Shown here piece by piece: positions 19,372 to 30,299 of a stretch of DNA of 64,000 nt. Every line of letters starts with the position of its first letter. Within the stretch, counting starts at the first letter, position 1. The stretch comes from Adiantum capillus-veneris (taxonomy: Eukaryota; Streptophyta; Polypodiopsida; Polypodiales; Pteridaceae): the NCBI GenBank assembly GCA_014529385.2, contig CM043968.1:4317001-4381000 (forward strand). The letters run 5' to 3'. A program made the position numbers and the translations under genes. Below the pieces are notes generated by a model that searched no databases, was not told where the DNA came from, and worked only from the letters and a program-made list of their open reading frames with translations.

Positions 19372-22300
19372 ATGTATGTAACCGGCCTGTTAACTTCAAA
19401 AAGGACGGTAGACTTTACTTCAAACCTTGATTTAGCTTTCACCCATTATTAGTCGTCTATTCTACCTGTGCTATAATGACACAAGAGAGGGGAATGGGAT
19501 ACAGGCTGCTAGATTGCACCTGTATGAGAAGACCGACACCAGATTGGCCCCTAAATTAGGCGCCTCTTTCGGTATTTCTTTATTCTTTAACAGAGGGAAT
19601 AAAAGCTGTGGTTCCCTACAAGCTGCCCCGCACAATCTTGGCTGAATTTCAACTGTTCTGGCCTGATTTCGGCGGCATAACTGTACTAGGACCCTTCACA
19701 GTCAGTATTTCGACGCATTGGATGACTTTCCCGACGCATAGGGACACTTTGCAAAACCTGGCGAGAATCTGCAGCACGATGAATTCTCTGTTTTTTGCCC
19801 CGAAAAAAATGCGCCAGATCACTTGTACAGCAGTCCCCTTGCGTCCCCGAACCTCCGGGGGGGTATTAGGGTCTGTTTAGGGCCAAAACCCTAAACCTGC
19901 AAAAATACACAGCAGGCTGTAATTCACTGTTTCTGGCTCCGTTTCGCGTGCCGATCGCATCCGTAGCAAGTCCTCGAGCTCCTGCACCTGTAGGGCTAGT
20001 TGCCCTTTGAATCGGACGAGATTTCGCACGCGAAACCTCTCCGAATCACCTGTACCTGCGGGGGATTAGCTGCTAGCTAATCCAATACCTGTGCAAGAGG
20101 CTCTTGCCTCGGCAATCGCGCATGAACCCACACAACTGTACATGGTCAATCTGATTAGCCCACTAGAGGGGCATAACCATAAAGAATAGGGGAGAGAGAG
20201 AGCAATGAGAGGTGTGCAGGTCATGACATCTTGCACCTCACTGTACAAAGAGGGTAAGCCAACACTCCATTGAAGCTCTCCCACTTGTGACAGCACTCAA
20301 AAACGAGCTCACAGCTGAAAATCACGTTTTTGCCTTCTCTTTAAGTAGTAAACTGGCCTCAGAGTGCCAAGTGTCACTCATTTGTGCATTTTCCCGCTTT
20401 AGACCTTCGGGTCTAAAAATTTAAAATATCTCACCTGCAGCCTCTGTTGACTTGGTCACAGAGTAACAAAATGATCCCCATGTCAAACTGCACGTAATGA
20501 CGCGAAGACATTTTGCCGTCCAAAAATAGCAGTCCCTAAAATTTAGGAGTTTCTGCCAATTACATTCTTCTAGGTAATCTGACCCTCTTTGTACACTGTA
20601 GCCACACCCAGAATTGAAATGTAGCCTATGTAGCAAAGGATTCCGCTTTGGTTGGCCAATGACCCCACTTTGGCTAACCATAGTCCTTGCCCAACCTTAG
20701 TGCTCTTTAGCCCTAAGGCCTGGACTCTCTCAACAGTTCCACATTGGCTATGCAATGCAGGGCAGTTAGATTTCCAGAGGGGTGTTTCCAAAAGGTAAAA
20801 CAAACGAAATTCCCCAAAGAAAGAGAAAATAAACAAAAAGGGAATTGCCACTGGCCGGTGACATACCCCCCTCTTGAAATCTCAAATGTCCTCGTTTGCA
20901 CCTATGTCGTACATGCTTACAGTCAGCACTCGGGTGTCCGGACACCGTGTCGACACATGTACGACACATACATGCTCACAGTCAACACCTCGTTGACACA
21001 TGTATTGCCTGCGTGTGAACCCTGTCCCAATGACATAGTGGAAGTGTCACACTCTGCCATTGCTTTGAGTCCATAACTTTCCAATGACAAAATGGAAGCG
21101 TCACATTTTGCCAATGTCTTTTAGTACACGTTGGATCTAGTAACCTTTCGAGCATACCCAAACCGAGAGTTTAAGAATGCAGTTACACATGTACTCCTCA
21201 ATAGAAATAATTACTGTACCCTTGACAAACTGACAAGAAATACTCACTTCTATAGCACTAAACAAACTTTTGGACATTCCATAAGAGCAATTGCCAAACT
21301 GACAATCTATACAGCTCTAACATTCATATAACATGCACTTCATTTGAGCTCATTGTAAGTAACATGTACATCATTTCTTTCAGAAGCCATTGTCACATTG
21401 ACAATCCATGTAGCTCTGAATCTCAAGGGGTCAAGGTAGGTTGCAAACCAAGGTTTTAAGTTCCCATACTTTTAGTGACTTTGCAAGTTCACTTTTTTCC
21501 ATCCACTTGACATCCAGAGGTGAATAGCTTTTGAACTTTATCAAACGGCACCTTGCAACCTTGCCTTTTCTTTTCTTTCTTTATGTGCCAAAATCTGTTC
21601 CGGGACCAAGATTTCGTCAAGTTCCTGGACTTCCGGCTGATCTTCAACTGGCATATCTTCTGGCACATCACCCACATAGGGTTTGAGAAGACTTACGTGA
21701 AACGCATTGTGAATCTTCCAACTCTCAGGCAATTTTAGCCTTTATGCAATATCACTGATTTGCATACTGAGCATCGAAAACAATCTTTCTCTGCTCTTCA
21801 TCTTGATCTTTGGAGATTAACCTATGATCTACCCTTATGTTGTCACTTTTATTGTGCTGAGAATTCTCTTTTTCACCCAATTTTGGCAGCATAACTGTGG
21901 TAGAAACCTTCACAACCAAAAATCCACATATCCAAGTGATTATCCACACATAATAGAGCACTTTTGCAAACCTGTCCTGGAAATTCAGCATGCTGAATTC
22001 TCTGTTTTTAGCTCCTAAAATGCTCTAGATCACTTGTATTACTGTCCTCTAGCTTCCCTGAAGCTCTTGGGACAAAAATGTATCAAATAGGGTCAAAACC
22101 CTAAATCTGCAGAAAAATACAGCAAGCTGTATTTTCTTCTTTCGGGCTTTGTTTTGCGTACCAATCGCACCAATTCGTAGCCTTTGATCTTTTGCATTAG
22201 TAGGACTACTTGCCCTTTGATTTACACGAGATTTCTCACAAGAAATCTTGTTAAATCATCCTGTACTTGTTTTGAATTAGCCTTTAGCTAATTCGGTACC

Positions 22301-24780
22301 TGTATGAAATCATTCCAAGTGGAAGGAGTCTGTCCTTGTAACAACAGTGTATTCCACCACTGACTTGCAATTTTTTTTCCAGAAAAGTGACAGCTTTCCT
22401 GACTTTAAATGCTCTTTCCAACAAATGCTTTGTCAAACTGTTCGAGGAAACAGAAAACCTTTGTCCTCTCATCAAAGCCATTGAATATGTCAATGGACTC
22501 ACTGATCATCTTCTTTGTATGGCTTTAGCTTATCCATTGACTCCAAATTGTCAAAAGAGACAGTTTGCATAATGGGTACACCTGTGGGAGCCATCTGTAC
22601 TCCCTGGCCAATAACATGTTGACGTCCAGGTGTCATATTCACTGATGGGATTGAAAAACCAGCCATACCCAAGTTGCCTTGTGACACCCCAAAGTGACCT
22701 TGTGTGCCCTGAAATCCTGGGTGCAAACCAATGTTTGCATACATGGGGTTGGGCACCATGCCTTGCATACCCCTAAACACTGTTCCTGGCATGCCAAAAC
22801 TGCCTTGAACTTGATGTGCTATTGATGAAGATCGTATGAACTCCATAAATCTTGGATTCTCCATCAATTGCTTGAACATGGTCACAGCAGTAACAACCTG
22901 CAAAGCTTTCTCTGCTTGGCTTGAACTCTCGCCAATTTCATGTGCAGTTGGAATAGGCTATCTATCCTCTGAAGAGGAACCCTCTTCCTTGTTGCCATCC
23001 ATCCTGTTTCCAAAGAAAGACTCGTAGCCTTTCTCACCTGTATCCAAAGAAAGACTCTCGTAGCCTTTCTCACCTGTAAATCAAAAGAAAGAGTCGTAGC
23101 CTTTCTCACCTGTATCCAAAGAAAGACTCTCGTAGCCTTTCTCACCTGTAAATCCACTCGATCTACTTTCAAACTTTCTGTGTTTTCAAGGTCATCCCAA
23201 ACTCTCTCTGTGTCTTTAACCCAAACTGACCAAGGCTCACTTTTTGAGGAAAAAGTGATTTAATCCCGGCGATGAAACCATGTAACCGGCCTGTTAACTT
23301 CAAAAAGGGCGGTAGACTTTACTTCAAACCTTGATTTAGCTTTCACCCATTATTAGTCGTCTATTCTACCTGTGCTATAATGACACAAGAGAGGGGAATG
23401 GGATATAGGCTGCTAGATTGCACCTGTATGAGAAGACCGACACCAGATTGGCCCCTAAATTAGGCGCCCCTTTCGGTATTTCTTTATTCTTTAACAGAGG
23501 GAATAAAAGCTGTGGTTCCCTACAAGCTGTCCCGCACAATCTTGGCTGAATTTCAACTGTTCTGGCCTGATTTCGGCAGCATAACTGTACTAGGACCCTT
23601 CACAGTCAATATTCCGACGCATTGGATGACTTTCCCGACGCATACGGACACTTTGCAACACCTGGCGAGAATCTGCAGCACGATGAATTCTCTGTTTTCT
23701 GCCCCGAAAAAAATGCGCCAGATCACTTGTACAGCAATCCCCTTGCGACCCCGAACCTCCTGGGGGTATTAGGGTCTGTTTAGGGCCAAAACCCTAAACC
23801 TGCAAAAATACACAGCAGGCTGTAATTCACTGTTTCGGGCTTCGTTTCGCGTGCCGGTTGCATCCGTAGCAAGTCCTCGAGCTCCTGCACTTGTAGGGCT
23901 ACTTGCCCTTTGAATTGGACGTGATTTCGCATGCGAAACCTCTCCGAATCACCTGTACCTGCGGGGGATTAGCTGCTAGCTAATCCAGTACCTGTGCAAG
24001 AGGCTCTTGCCTCGGCAATCGCGCATGAACCCACACAATTGTACATGGTCAATCTGATTAGCCCACTAGAGGCGCATAACCATAAAGAATAGGGGAGAGA
24101 GAGAGCAATGAGAGGTGTGCAGGTCATGACATCCTGCACCTCACTGTACAAAGAGGGTAAGCCAACACTCCATTGAAGCTCTCCCACTTGTGACAACACT
24201 CAAAAACGAGCTCACAGCTGAAAATCACGTTTTTGCCTTCTCTCTAAGTAGTAAACTGGCCTCAGAGTGCCAAGTGTCACTCATTTGTGCATTTTCCCGC
24301 TTTAGACCTTCGGGTCTAAAAATTTAAAATATCTCACCTGCAGCCTCTGTTGACTTGGTCACAGAGTAACAAAATGATCCCCATGTCAAACTGCACGTAA
24401 TGACGCGAAGACATTTTGCCGTCCAAAAATAGCAGTCCCTAAAATTTAGGAGTTTTTGCCATTACATTCTTCTAGGTAATCTGACCCTCTTTGTACACTG
24501 CAGCCACACCCAGAACTGAAATGTAGCCTATGTAGCAAAGGATTCCGCTTTGGTTGGCCAATGACCCCACTTTGGCTAACCATAGTCCTTGTCCAACCTT
24601 AGTGCTCTTTAGTCCTCAGGCTTGGACTGTCTCTGAACAGTTTCACACTGGCTATGCAATGCAGGGCAGTTAGATTTCCAGAGGGGTGTTTCCAAAAGGT
24701 AAAACAAACGAACTTCCCCAAAGAAAGAGAAAATAAACAAAAAGGGAATTGCCACTGGCTGGTGACAATGTATATGTGTA

Positions 24781-24854
<74 letters not shown>

Positions 24855-27800
24855 TCCGAGGTGCCCCCTTATGGCCCTATTCTGGCTAGAAAGTCTCTCC
24901 CGGATGCATGTCCTTGTATCAATAATGCCATCCAAAACAACATTTCTCACTACTACACCCGGAGTAAATCACCAAGCACTGAAACCAGTCTCATGCACAC
25001 ATGCAATGCTAACATAGATTTCTTTACGAGAAAGCATTTGCTTCCCAAAAAGCAACTCGCTTTTCCAGAAAGCAACTGCATTTCCTCAAAGATTTCCTCA
25101 AAGCTTACTTTGAATCCATTTTCATTCAAGTGGTCCCTGTGACACATGTGGTATCAGGAATACCCATCTTCTAGTCCTTTCTCACGGAATTTACGGAACA
25201 AGTCACTCCTTCATGATGCTCTATGTCACCCATCGCGCGATGCATTAGAGATGTCCATTCGGGATGGTTGAATACTTCTTTTGGATGCTTTGTGTCACCC
25301 ATCCGATGTGACGCATCAGAAGTACCGGTTTGTGGCCTAGAGATATTCCCGTTCACAGTGCTCTCATCATTTCTGTGAATGACGCACTAGAAATATTTGT
25401 ACTTGGATGTCTGAAGCAAGAAAAACCCTCACTTGTAAATCCACTAATTCATTTAGAATTTTTTATCTTTTAGATAAAGCTAGTTTAGCAACAAATACCA
25501 AATTTTCATCTCCCATATGAGCCAAAGCTTTGGCCTCCCAAATAGTGAAAGTGTTTTTTGTGCCCTTGACAAACCTTGTTTGCATGGCATGAATCTAGAT
25601 TCTAGATCCCCAAGGAGTGGTTGGATCCTAGTTGAGAATTGTGATAGGCCTCCATTGGTTGATGTGTCTTAGACTACCTTGATATCACACATAAAGCGGC
25701 CCATTAAGGTCGTATGTATTCCATGAGACGATCCTCATGGGAAATTGAAAGAAAAGTGGCTATTGTAGCGATTGCAAGGTTGTCCAATTGTCTACCCAAA
25801 GTCAAAGTCTCTTAGGCGACACGCTATGCCTATGTCTTGAAGTTAGTGCCTTGGCTTGCCCTGACACTGCACATACAGGGGCCCACTAAGCTTGTATACA
25901 TTCCATGAGACGATCCTCATGGGACTCGAAGAGATCAATGGGTGTTGTAGTAGCAGAACAACATTCTTCGCAAGTGATTGCGATGGCTAATAATCTGTGT
26001 TTGAGCGATTGCAAGATTGCTATTACCTCTTGAAACATACCTATTGTCTAACAAGAGTCCAAGACCCTTAGGCATCATGCTATGCCTCTATCTTGGCTAA
26101 GGATTTTTATAGATGAATACATATCGAGGGGGACTATTGTGCCAACAATCAATCGGATAGCAGTGTGCTGCAAACTTGTGCAAAAACGTGTTGAATGTTT
26201 TCACAATTGTTGACAGTTAAGGTTGCATAAAATTCAACGAATTTATTGTTCAAGACGTTAATTTTAATCCATACCGTCTTGGTCATCCAATACTAACATA
26301 TTTTTACTTCAGTTGCTTGATTGAAGAAAAGTGTCTTAAATTAATTCAGAGTTTGCATGCCATGAAAATGTGACAAATGTGTTATGTTTCTAAGTTTCTA
26401 ATCAACAAACACGCTTATGTACACATCCAAGTTCACACAGATACACTCGCATACATGTTAAACATATATATGGTTTAGTACTTAAATGTACTTTATGATT
26501 CAAAGTTGAAGCTTTGTACCATATGATTTTTGTTCTCGTACTTTATGTATCGTATTTAACGTATCTATTCACCTTGGATTGACTTGGCATGTTTGGACCA
26601 TATTGGGAAAAGCTGAGCAGTTGACCAAACATCTGAGCGGAGCCAGATCAAAACCTGTGCACAGCCTCTCATGAATTACGGTTGGATTCTTGAGCCTATA
26701 CAGACGTGCGGATGTGGCATGTATGGACTCTTGATGACGTGGCTGCATACAAAAAAGCTGACATGGCATTGTTTTTGGGGTGGAGAAGCTTTTAAGTGAT
26801 TTTAGGTGGCTCATGACCTTGTGTCAGTATACACCAATGTCATAGCCACAAAGGATGGCCATTTTTGGGTCCCTGTTCCCCCATCCTCATTTTCAGTTTT
26901 GATTCTCAGTCCATGTGTGAGTTGATTATATAGTCACAGGGAATAGCAATTCATGCCTGTTCCCATTCCCAGTCCCCACTTATTACGTTCCGGGGATGGC
27001 AGTTCTTGCCTGTTCCCATTTCGAGTCCCCACTTACGTTCACACGACTATGCCCAGGTTGCTGAAAGAGGGCAATTTCGGTAGTGAAACCATGCAGGTCG
27101 AGCATGTGGGGATTGATGTGTACCAGCCAGATGATGTCACAGGGAGATGAGGTGTGGTTTGAGTGTGTGAAGGGCAGACAGGGAGGAGGGAATGGGGGGG
27201 TTCACCGGTTGTCAAAGCCTCAATGACTTGGGAGGCCCAACTGCTTGGCTAGTGTGGTTACTAAAGAAGTCTTAATTGTGGGTAGCTGGAGCAGCATATT
27301 TTTAGTTTCCCACATCAGGAAATGCTGAAGGTTAATTGATACATGAGCTTCTTGATTTACTTTCTACAGGTTTCCGGAACAGCAAGAGTCATATTTCAGC
27401 GTCATTCAGCAGAAATGGGAGGTTTATTGTTTCTGCAAGCGAGGATTCCCGTGTTTGCATTTGGAGCTTTAATGATTCCAGCTACGATTACCCAGATGTG
27501 CAGAGGACAAATTCAGGGGCCTACGAGGACTTCTCTGTTAAGCATGTTTTGGTGGCAGTTCCTTGGCCAGGACCTAGCAGTCGGCCAATTCACGTCATCT
27601 CAGGAGACTCTCATATAGGCGAGTCTGCAGCAACACACGTGACAACAAACATGTCCTCTAGCAAAGAGAGATCATTGTCTGATGGTGCAGAGTTTGACAA
27701 CATGTCAAGCACAGGAGCTATAGAAAGACCGGCAGGTTTGATAAACTTAATTTCTAGTTTGTCTGATCTTCAAGATGTGGAGTTTTCTGAAGTTGTCACA

Positions 27801-28148
27801 AGGCCTACAACACCTCTGAGGTTTGATTCTACCTCAAAACCTCCGAGGCTAGATGCCTACCGAGATAGCTGTTGTGGAAGTTCCTTGCTTTCAAATTGCG
27901 TGTCAGCACAACATATTGGGAGTAATGGGTTCTTTTCAGACTGCAAAGGATCTGCAACATGGCCAGAAGAGAAGCTTCTTTCCCTTAAACAAAATCCACC
28001 AACACATGGTCAACACAAGGATGCGGCTCCAGTGGAACATGCCAATCTGGCCTCAATGGCATCAGCATGGGGTCTTGTCATAGTGACCGGTGGTTCCGGA
28101 GGGGAGATACGAGTGTTTCAAAATTATAGTTTGCCTGTTCGATTATGA
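14124..28148 (+). CDS. WDR44-like WD40-repeat protein, complete, seven coding exons
   Basis: Coding exons: 14124-15797, 17018-17108, 17212-17369, 17530-17581, 18088-18173, 18265-18358, 27370-28148. All have GT-AG borders and matching phases, totalling 2,934 nt (977 residues plus stop). The N-terminus is acidic with QFFETLED, an FFAT-like motif. Residues about 283-345 hold the plant-family block [16 protein letters not shown]...[20 protein letters not shown] basic [18 protein letters not shown] stretch lies near 364. WD repeats start near 438 ([23 protein letters not shown]), then [63 protein letters not shown] and [11 protein letters not shown]. The C-terminus [14 protein letters not shown] closes the propeller, as in plant homologues. 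Mammalian WDR44 binds RAB11 on endosomes; a trafficking scaffold role here is inference. Start at 14124, not 14091, because an acceptor at 14119 precedes it. Confidence 0.93.
15963..16133 (+). repeat. ~80-bp tandem duplication in intron 1
   Basis: Two adjacent diverged copies (about 15963-16045 and 16056-16133) share GCAGATTA.TC.T.ACAAAAC, CATTGAT.ATAC and CTCTTTCTCAAA, then ACCAAGAAAAGAGAA. The rest of intron 1 (15798-17017, 1.2 kb) shows nothing else I can identify. Confidence 0.75.
19303..19371 (+). repeat. (TA)n(TG)n microsatellite, left half
   Basis: About 24 TA units (19303-19350) are followed by about 10 TG units. The LTR element begins six bases later. Together with the tract at 24769-24852 this is one original microsatellite split by the insertion. 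Confidence 0.95.
19377..20863 (-). repeat. 3' LTR of the intron-6 element
   Basis: This is the first 1,487-bp direct repeat. It is the downstream LTR in the element's minus-strand orientation because the polypurine tract abuts it. It contains a telo-box-like AAACCCTAAA near 19,889-19,898 and no coding sequence. Open stretches on either strand are chance. Confidence 0.93.
20864..20880 (-). other. Polypurine tract
   Basis: The minus strand reads ATTTCAAGAGGGGGGTA directly before the LTR start TGTCACCGG. This is a typical plus-strand priming tract. The gypsy element at 47655-53181 has almost the same tract before its own 3' LTR. Confidence 0.8.
21541..21750 (-). pseudogene. Gypsy integrase C-terminal fragment
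   Basis: The minus strand encodes [20 protein letters not shown], then [20 protein letters not shown]. This matches the C-terminal integrase region of the gypsy elements further right ([20 protein letters not shown] ... [16 protein letters not shown]). The rest of pol is deleted. It shows that the element descends from the same gypsy lineage. Confidence 0.85.
21876..22311 (-). repeat. Diverged second LTR fragment inside the element interior
   Basis: This stretch aligns, with many substitutions and small gaps, to about 19,655-20,110 of the flanking LTR. Shared blocks include GGCAGCATAACTGT, ATGAATTCTCTGTTTTT-like sequence, AGATCACTTGTA, GGG(T/C)CAAAACCCTAAA.CTGCA and TAGCTAAT(T/C)C. It is far more diverged than the two terminal LTRs are from each other, so it comes from an older related element captured in the interior. 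Confidence 0.75.
22499..23172 (-). pseudogene. Gag-like remnant of the intron-6 element
   Basis: Minus-strand frames 22499-22903 and 22882-23172 lie just downstream of the primer site, where gag should start. The first encodes a Met/Gly/Pro-rich protein ([18 protein letters not shown], then [16 protein letters not shown]) with no knuckle. The second is dominated by a 35-bp tandem repeat encoding [18 protein letters not shown]-like sequence. I infer gag from position only; the family is not recognisable. Confidence 0.4.
23020..23155 (-). repeat. ~35-bp tandem repeat, about four copies
   Basis: TCGTAGCCTTTCTCACCTGT followed by A(TCC or AATC)AAAGAAAGA repeats about four times, alternating between two variants. 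It lies at the 5' end of the element interior. Confidence 0.85.
23262..23280 (-). other. Primer-binding-site candidate
   Basis: Directly abutting the 5' LTR, the minus strand reads TGGTTTCATCGCCGGGATT. TGG pairs with the CCA end of a tRNA, and the position is exact. I cannot name the tRNA with confidence. It is not the initiator-Met site used by the gypsy element at 47655. Confidence 0.65.
23281..24767 (-). repeat. 5' LTR of the intron-6 element
   Basis: This is the second 1,487-bp direct repeat, the same length as its partner and nearly identical. Differences are mainly single substitutions (for example GGACGG against GGGCGG near the left end). It carries the same telo-box-like AAACCCTAAA. 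Confidence 0.93.
24769..24852 (+). repeat. (TG)n(TA)n(CA)n microsatellite, right half
   Basis: A TG tract, a TA tract and a CA tract follow one another and could fold into a long imperfect hairpin. It is the right half of the microsatellite that received the LTR element. Confidence 0.95.
25660..26110 (+). repeat. ~180-bp tandem duplication in intron 6
   Basis: Two copies begin near 25,686 and 25,868. Shared blocks are GGGCCCA/GCGGCCCA(C/T)TAAG, TGTAT(A/T)CATTCCATGAGACG and ATCCTCATGGGA, then CTTAGGC..CACGCTATGCCT-like ends near 25,812 and 26,063. Neither copy is coding. Function unknown. Confidence 0.7.
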
Positions 28149-28690
28149 TGATAAGTTGATGAGGGAGAGCTTATAGGTGTATTAGTTGTTGAATTGTGTA
28201 AAGATTTTCTGATCTCCACCATTGAGTGGCACTCTTTGTATTTTTTCATCCACCAGGCTATAAAGCAAAAGCCTCTTAGTGGATTATCAATCAAGAATAT
28301 ATAGCTGTAATCACTCAGATTTTGGAACTTCTTGTACCATTTGCACTAGTTTTTGGCTGTATGTGGAACTCAATTCTATTGAGCGAGAGCTGGCTCAGCT
28401 TTAGCTCTGAATGCAATTTTGATATGGATATATGTTCGCAATAAAGCAGAGCAGGGTTGAATCTCCACTCGGGGCACCCTGTTATGGTCTACCTCACAAG
28501 CACAAGCACAAGCATATGCACATGTACATAAATACATTCATACACTTGCATGTTCTTGCAGGCTTAATGTGCAAATGTACAATCATACATGTATTTACAT
28601 ACAACTAACTCAGCAACATTTGTTTGAATTGTCTATTACAGGTGGTGAGTATTGTATATGTTTGTAGGAGAGAGTGTTCATTATTTATTG
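28149..28690 (+). terminator. 3' UTR and polyadenylation region of the WDR44-like gene
   Basis: AT-rich noncoding sequence follows the TGA at 28146-28148. A canonical AATAAA lies near 28,440 and is the best poly(A) signal I see. Short CACAAGCACAAGCAC-type repeats follow near 28,498. No gene is apparent. Confidence 0.5.
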
Positions 28691-28699
28691 TGTCTGTCA

Positions 28700-29880
28700 C
28701 GCACATATCTAACAGTCTTTTATGATACCTCGGAGGAGATGAGAGTTGGACACCATAGATGGGCTAGGCAGACGCTAACAGGATACAGAATGTACAAAGC
28801 ATGGGAGATACTTGCTAGATATGGGCACCGCACATGGGTTAGCCATACTTAATGGCTTACGGGGATTTTCAGCAGCCGTCAGGTTTACTTGCTTTCCACA
28901 TCATCACAGGGCTAGCACAGTGGATTATGTTATGGCCAGGTTGAGCTTTCTTTCCTAGATTGAGGACTTCATAATTGGACCCCGGCCCATTGGGGTAGCA
29001 ATTGACCATGCCCTTTTGACACTGGACATTCCGTTCCAATTCACCACAACTCAAAGGACACGAGTAGAAGGTCCTACAAGATATACTTTCACTTCGGAAA
29101 CGGACTCTGTTTACATGGATGGGATTTATAGATGCCTATGTTCAGAGTATCCATGGTGACCTCTAGAGGAGCTCACCCATATTCTGATAGAGACTTTGCT
29201 AGGGAGGCTTATCCACAAACAAACCCCGAGGAGAGATGCCGTTTTGGGACTATGCCCCAAAATAGTTGGTATGCTGAGGAGTTCAAAGATTTGAGAGCCC
29301 GACTATAGAGAGAGGTTTCTCTCGAAGTCATCAGTCAGGTAGCCGCGCATTGTCTTCCGACGTTTAGTATGTCAGAAGAATAGGGCCTTTTTGGCTAGCC
29401 TTGAGCAGGAGTTGTACCAGCTAACTTTGAGTGAGGATTCAATTGAGGCTTGGAGGTTTTTTCATGAATCCTCTCCCGCTCTAGCTATTACTTCTTCGGA
29501 GGTAGGGAGCCGATATGCAACATCCCTATATATAGCATCGGGGCTGCCACCTCTACTGGATCCATTAGAGCCATGCCCACATGCATGTCTTCTTTACAAT
29601 GGAGATGGTAAGGAAAGCCATTGAGAGGATGAAGCATGTGAGAGCTTATGATCATGAGGGATTAGTGGCCGAGCATTTTATTCATGCCAAAGATATGCTT
29701 GCAGAGCTTCTAGCCATGATGTTCAACTATGTTGTGTGTGAGGGTCTACTATTATCGTGCCTATCCTAAAGGTAGGAGACCTATGGAGCTTGGAAACTAC
29801 CGCACTATTATGATCGTTCATACATTAGCCTGGTTATACTCATCCATTCTCGACAATTGAGTAGATGGGGAGAGAGACAG
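28700..29880 (+). mobile_element. LINE fragment: endonuclease C-terminus to RT start, degenerate
   Basis: In shifting plus-strand frames the sequence reads as a non-LTR retrotransposon. LNGLRGFSAAVRFTCFPHHH, then ASTVDYVMARLSFLS, resembles the end of an AP-endonuclease domain. After a linker, VRKAIERMKHVRAYDHEGLV, then AEHFIHAKDMLAELLAMMFN and TIIVPILKVGDL, matches the N-terminal RT region of plant LINEs. There are many frameshifts and stops. The palm domain is absent. It may belong to the same family as the LINE at 47190-54690, since the two cover mostly different parts. Confidence 0.7.
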
Positions 29881-29904
29881 GGTATACGAGCAACATGATA
29901 GACA

Positions 29905-30290
29905 TACAAAATGATTTGTGGCATGCTTAAACTTCTGTCTGAATATTGCGCTGTCTAAAGCTAGTTGGTAAAAAAGGTGGATCTGTTTGATATACCCTTA
30001 ATATTTGATAACAGAACTATGGATTATTGTGGTCAATAGAGTATAGACATCAATTGGAATTCTGTCTTGATACCACACTGCGTGAGTTTGGTTTTTTTTG
30101 AAACGGGTACCTGGTTTCAAAATGATTTGTGGCATGCTTAAACTTCTGTCTTGATATTGTGTTGTCTGAATTTAGTTGGTAAAAAAGGTGGATCCGTTTG
30201 ATATATCCTTAATATTTGATAACATAACTATGGATTATTGTGGTTAATACAATATAGGCATCAATTGGAATTCTGTCTTGATACCACCAC
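29905..30290 (+). repeat. ~210-bp tandem duplication
   Basis: Two copies (about 29909-30078 and 30119-30290) share ATGATTTGTGGCATGCTTAA, GTTGGTAAAAAAGGTGGATC and CAATTGGAATTCTGTCTTGA, with about one difference every ten bases. It lies immediately right of the LINE fragment. No coding sequence. Confidence 0.85.
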
Positions 30291-30299
30291 GTTGCTTGA

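Larger units (their letters stand above)
19377..24767 (-). mobile_element. Complete LTR retrotransposon, 5,391 bp, TSD ATGTA
   Basis: Direct repeats of 1,487 bp each (19377-20863 and 23281-24767) bound a 2,417-bp interior. LTRs start TGTAACCGGCC and end in GGCCGGTGACA or GGCTGGTGACA, giving near-perfect short terminal inverted repeats. The 5 bp ATGTA at 19372-19376 and 24768-24772 is the target duplication. A primer-site candidate and a polypurine tract place the element on the minus strand. The LTRs differ only by scattered substitutions, so insertion is fairly recent. The interior keeps a gag-like fragment and an integrase C-terminus of gypsy type but no protease, RT or RNase H, so it is non-autonomous. 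Confidence 0.95.
18359..27369 (+). other. 9,011-bp intron 6 of the WDR44-like gene
   Basis: The donor at 18359 (TTCAAAG|GTACAT) and acceptor at 27369 (TTTCTACAG|GTTTCCGG) join in phase 1 to give [17 protein letters not shown], exactly the continuation expected in plant homologues. About 5.4 kb of the intron is an LTR retrotransposon (19377-24767). The flanks 18359-19300 and 24853-27369 are unique-looking noncoding DNA with short duplications and no convincing exon. Confidence 0.9.

Noticed and set aside
19608-19880. ORFs inside the 1,487-bp LTRs (also 23512-23772, 20066-20296, 23969-24199)
   Set aside because: They occur identically in both LTRs, have no domain, and differ by frame-neutral chance. 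Treated as noncoding LTR.
24769-24852. CRISPR-like or structured repeat array
   Set aside because: It is a simple dinucleotide microsatellite, and no spacer structure exists anywhere in this eukaryotic window.
24654-25142. Plus-strand 162-codon frame with Ile/Tyr and Thr/His runs
   Set aside because: It is a translation of the (TA)n(CA)n microsatellite and LTR edge.
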